This document shows, piece by piece, positions 61,131 through 64,000 of a DNA stretch of 64,000 bases. The DNA comes from Lonicera japonica (Eukaryota; Streptophyta; Magnoliopsida; Dipsacales; Caprifoliaceae). Under the pieces are notes generated by a model. The model worked only from the letters and a program-made list of their open reading frames with translations. It had not been told where the DNA came from and made no database searches. Within the stretch, counting starts at the first letter, position 1; the number at the start of each line of letters is the position of its first letter. The stretch lies in the NCBI GenBank assembly GCA_021464415.1, contig CM038470.1:36388099-36452098 (forward strand), written 5' to 3'. A program made the translations under genes and the position numbers.

Positions 61131-61809
61131 TAAAAATATAGACCACAAAGACTACTTCAAACACAAAACATGAGAAAATCGGCAAAAATGTATTTTTTGA
61201 AACATCACAAAGACTGAGCTGTATTTCTGAAAGTTACACCACAAAGACTACTTCAAACACAAAACATGAACTTTCGAGAATTTTAAACTGAAATCGGCAA
61301 AATTGTAACTAATTAACATGAAACAATATATTTTGGGTGATGATATTGTCCATCCTTTTCCTTTTTCTTTTTCTTTTTCACAAACACCCCCTTTATCAGA
61401 AACATCACCTAAAGTCCTATATTTGATCACTTAACATAAGATGAAACATCCCCCACATAATTAATCTTAATACTAATTACAAAAATAAAACCCCTTAACA
61501 CTAATCACAAAAATAAAAAACTATAACAAATTAAAACAAACCCATTCTCCCCCCCCCCCCCCCTCTCTTGTCTCCATCTCCCATAGCCGTTTGAAACATC
61601 ACCTACGCCCGCTCTCTTCTCTATCTTTCCTGTTGAAGGAAGGATATATTCGAATATATATACTTGTAATCTCTTTGAACAAAACCCATTGTTGAAAGTA
61701 ATACGTTTATTAAAACCCATTTCTTTGAACTCCATTGATAGGCTTACGAAAATTTTTGAAATGTCAATATTTGACACCATCTTATTTTATTGGAAGATGT
61801 TTTTGACAA

Positions 61810-61868
<59 letters not shown>

Positions 61869-63310
61869 TAATAATAATAATAATAATAATCAACAATATC
61901 ATCATCCTATATTTTCAAGCCAAGTATTGTGCAGAAAAATTACATATGCCAGTACCAGATTAGTTCACGCATGGTGGAGCATTTTCTCATGCCAGGCCCA
62001 CTCAAATTGTTTTAAACCGTGCAACCTTTAATTGTTTTCCTCGTTGGCCATCTAATGAAACACATGGGTATAACTTTCCAGAGAGTATATTTATTTTTTT
62101 CTATTTACTACATTAACCGACAATATATTTGGAGGTTCGATGAGGGGTGACCGGGCGTGGGTATAATGTTACTAACAAAAATTTTGAAGGGCCCAATAAG
62201 ATATATCATTTTTATACGTAAACTTTAAAAAATCTAGTAGAAGTGTTTTTTTAATATGGAATTTATAATTTCAACACTGCTCAAATTGCAATCATGAAAA
62301 TCAAAATTACTCTATATAGTTAATTTTTATTATTTTAAACCATGTATGTTTTTACTGTTTTCTTCATTGGGCCATGTTATGAAACATATTGGCATCACTT
62401 TTCAGAGAGTAAACAGCTATGCAACACATTGGTATAATTAGAGTGGACAATTTTTCTTTTCTTTTTACGACAAAAGATAATATATTCAGAGGTTCAATGA
62501 GAGGTGAGGGCGGGAGGGGGGGAATCGAACCTTAGTGCTATGTGTGATATACCACATAGTTAACCTATATGTTTTAGGCATTTTGACCATGTAAAATCTT
62601 TTATCTTATCTCTCTCTCTATATATATATTCTTTTAATCATCTTCCTCGTTTTATTTGGGATTGTTTTTTGATGGAAAGTTCCAATCCCCCAAGCCGAGG
62701 CTAGTGAGCAAATTATATATATAATGCAATTCAAACACACTAAATCGTAGTTTAATTTTCTTCTTGAAACAAAAAAGACATATCAAGTTTCAAGACACTA
62801 AATAAGTTGTATTTTTGTATTAGGTGGAAATTTCTTTTATACTCTTACAAATCAAACACGTCAATAGTGACATTTTCGAAATAAATAAATACTATACATT
62901 TTCATCAACAAAAAGAGGAAAACTGAATACATTGATCAAATATGCCCAAACTATGGTTAATAAAATAGTGATTACTATGCCAGTGGACAAGATGCGCGCA
63001 GATAGATGTCGAAAGCACTTGAAATAAGAAGATAATAGTAAGTTTAATTTTTTTAATTTTTAATTTTTGCTTATCTGGAATGGGATTGGTGAAAAATGTT
63101 AGAATATGTGAAAAATGTACTGAGTTATGTCTTTATACTAAAATTCTAATGAAGTAAAAATTATTTTTTATCATTTAATAATAATGGAAGTTTGGCCTTT
63201 TATCTCAGCTGGTTGGTGGTCAATTTGGAAGGCTACAAACCCTTTTATTTTTTGAAAATTTGGGCCCTCCTCCCTTCTCAATTGATAATAATGCTAAGTT
63301 TGTTGCTTTC
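61131..63310. repeat. Duplicated repeat block with microsatellites
   Basis: 61190-61270 contains a short duplicated phrase (CCACAAAGACTACTTCAAAC). 61320-62630 matches 39840-41309. 62643-62930 matches 46087-46380, and 62820-63300 matches 9430-9900. A 15-base C run (61549-61563), a long AAT array (61809-61890) and a second GGTTCGATTC box on the minus strand (about 62523-62532) are present. The single TCATC near 62638-62643 is the empty site of the copia insertion. No gene is seen. Confidence 0.65.
61809..61890. repeat. (AAT)n microsatellite
   Basis: About 27 AAT units with one AAC interruption near 61866. Confidence 0.95.
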
Positions 63311-63564
63311 AAGCTAGATGCATAATATCTCCTCCCATCGTTTTCATTTATGCGGCCAAATCTCTCTCTTTTATTTTTTTTTTATTTTTTTATTCATACA
63401 GTTAAAGCTTGCTCTTTTCAACGTGCCATGTATAAATATTATTATTTTTTTTACCGCAGGCAGTTTAAAATATATACAAAATTGGCCATTTAATTTACCA
63501 TTTGAGCTTTCGCAATTTAGCTTTAAAACAAAAAGGAAAAAGAAGAAAATTTTAAAGTACATGA

Positions 63565-63660
63565 AAGGAGAGGGGTTGGTCCAGTGGTAGGCAACTTCCA
63601 CCCTAATCTTGAGGTCAAAGATTCGACTCATAGGATGGAATGAAAAGATTTTTTTTTATT
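63565..63660 (+). mobile_element. tRNA-derived SINE-like element
   Basis: TTGGTCCAGTGGT (63576-63588) fits a pol III A-box, and GATTCGACTC (63620-63629) fits a B-box, at the spacing found in tRNA genes. The intervening sequence does not fold as a functional tRNA, and a T-rich tail follows at 63650-63658. This is the usual head of a plant SINE. The right end and target-site duplication are not defined. Confidence 0.55.
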
Positions 63661-64000
63661 TATAAAATTAAGGAAGAGATTTGAACCCCCTTAATTTTAT
63701 ATTTTTAAAAAAAGTACATGAGGTAACTCTATTGCGTGTAATTCAAGGATGTAGGTAAGAATCTATAAGAGCCCTTATCTGTACACGTGGCACGTACCAG
63801 TTGGGAGCCCAATATGGACGGTGACGATTGAGAGGATCAGTTATTGCGATGCGTTGTCTTATAGGTATAACATTTGGTCGGGAAAAAGATTCGGCTGAAA
63901 ATTGACTACAGAAAAACCTTAAAACGAAGGCCAAAGTGGGACCCAAAAGGAAAATGAATTGTCATAATCATAGACAATTGCCACGTGTACGGATGATGCA
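63661..64000. other. Non-coding DNA with two inverted G-boxes
   Basis: GTACACGTGGCA (63781-63792) and TGCCACGTGTAC (63979-63990) form a 12-bp inverted repeat about 190 bp apart, each containing a CACGTG G-box. They could be a promoter pair for a gene to the right of the window or the terminal repeats of a MITE. No coding sequence is seen. Confidence 0.4.

Overview
The window is plant nuclear DNA, most likely from a eudicot. It is AT-rich and gene-poor, genes are split by GT-AG introns, and most of it is transposable elements and segmental duplications. The species cannot be named from the sequence. The only genes I recognise with confidence are terpene synthases of the TPS-a type (cytosolic sesquiterpene synthase class), all on the minus strand.

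Layout. Position 1-1812 is the end of a long gypsy-type LTR, with its polypurine tract, followed by non-coding sequence to about 3900. TPS copy 1 (4029-6553) is a pseudogene with two lost splice acceptors and a nonsense codon. From 6.6 to 22.4 kb the DNA is intergenic: dispersed repeats, a palindromic minisatellite, small hairpins and one unrecognised 100-residue ORF. At 22.4-33.9 kb a duplicated block carries a decayed coding remnant, a fold-back element, a 3.6-kb solo LTR and TPS copy 2 (29675-32143), broken in exon 2. At 34.8-35.5 kb a TPS exon 3 scrap lies beside a pseudogene fragment of plastid accD. At 37-41 kb is a further, TPS-less copy of the repeat block. A 4.77-kb Ty1/copia element (41315-46081) follows, with near-identical LTRs but five in-frame stops. 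At 46.7-50.5 kb are two more TPS relics, one an orphan exon 1 and the other an exon 1-2 pair hit by a Helitron and an LTR. At 51.4-53.4 kb are LTR-retrotransposon remnants. At 53.6-63.3 kb the duplicated block recurs and carries TPS copy 3 (56608-60104), the one apparently intact gene. A tRNA-derived SINE-like element lies near the right end.

How it fits together. The three full TPS copies share exactly the same seven-exon template (141, 292, 382, 219, 139, 249 and 294 nt; only exon 2 of copy 2 is shorter) and are spaced about 26 kb apart in the same orientation. They look like a tandem array grown by duplication of a large unit and then eroded by point lesions and transposons. Copy 3 is predicted to make a 571-residue, farnesyl-diphosphate-using enzyme without a transit peptide. 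Its product is not predictable. Paralogous empty sites inside the window let several insertions be defined to the base.
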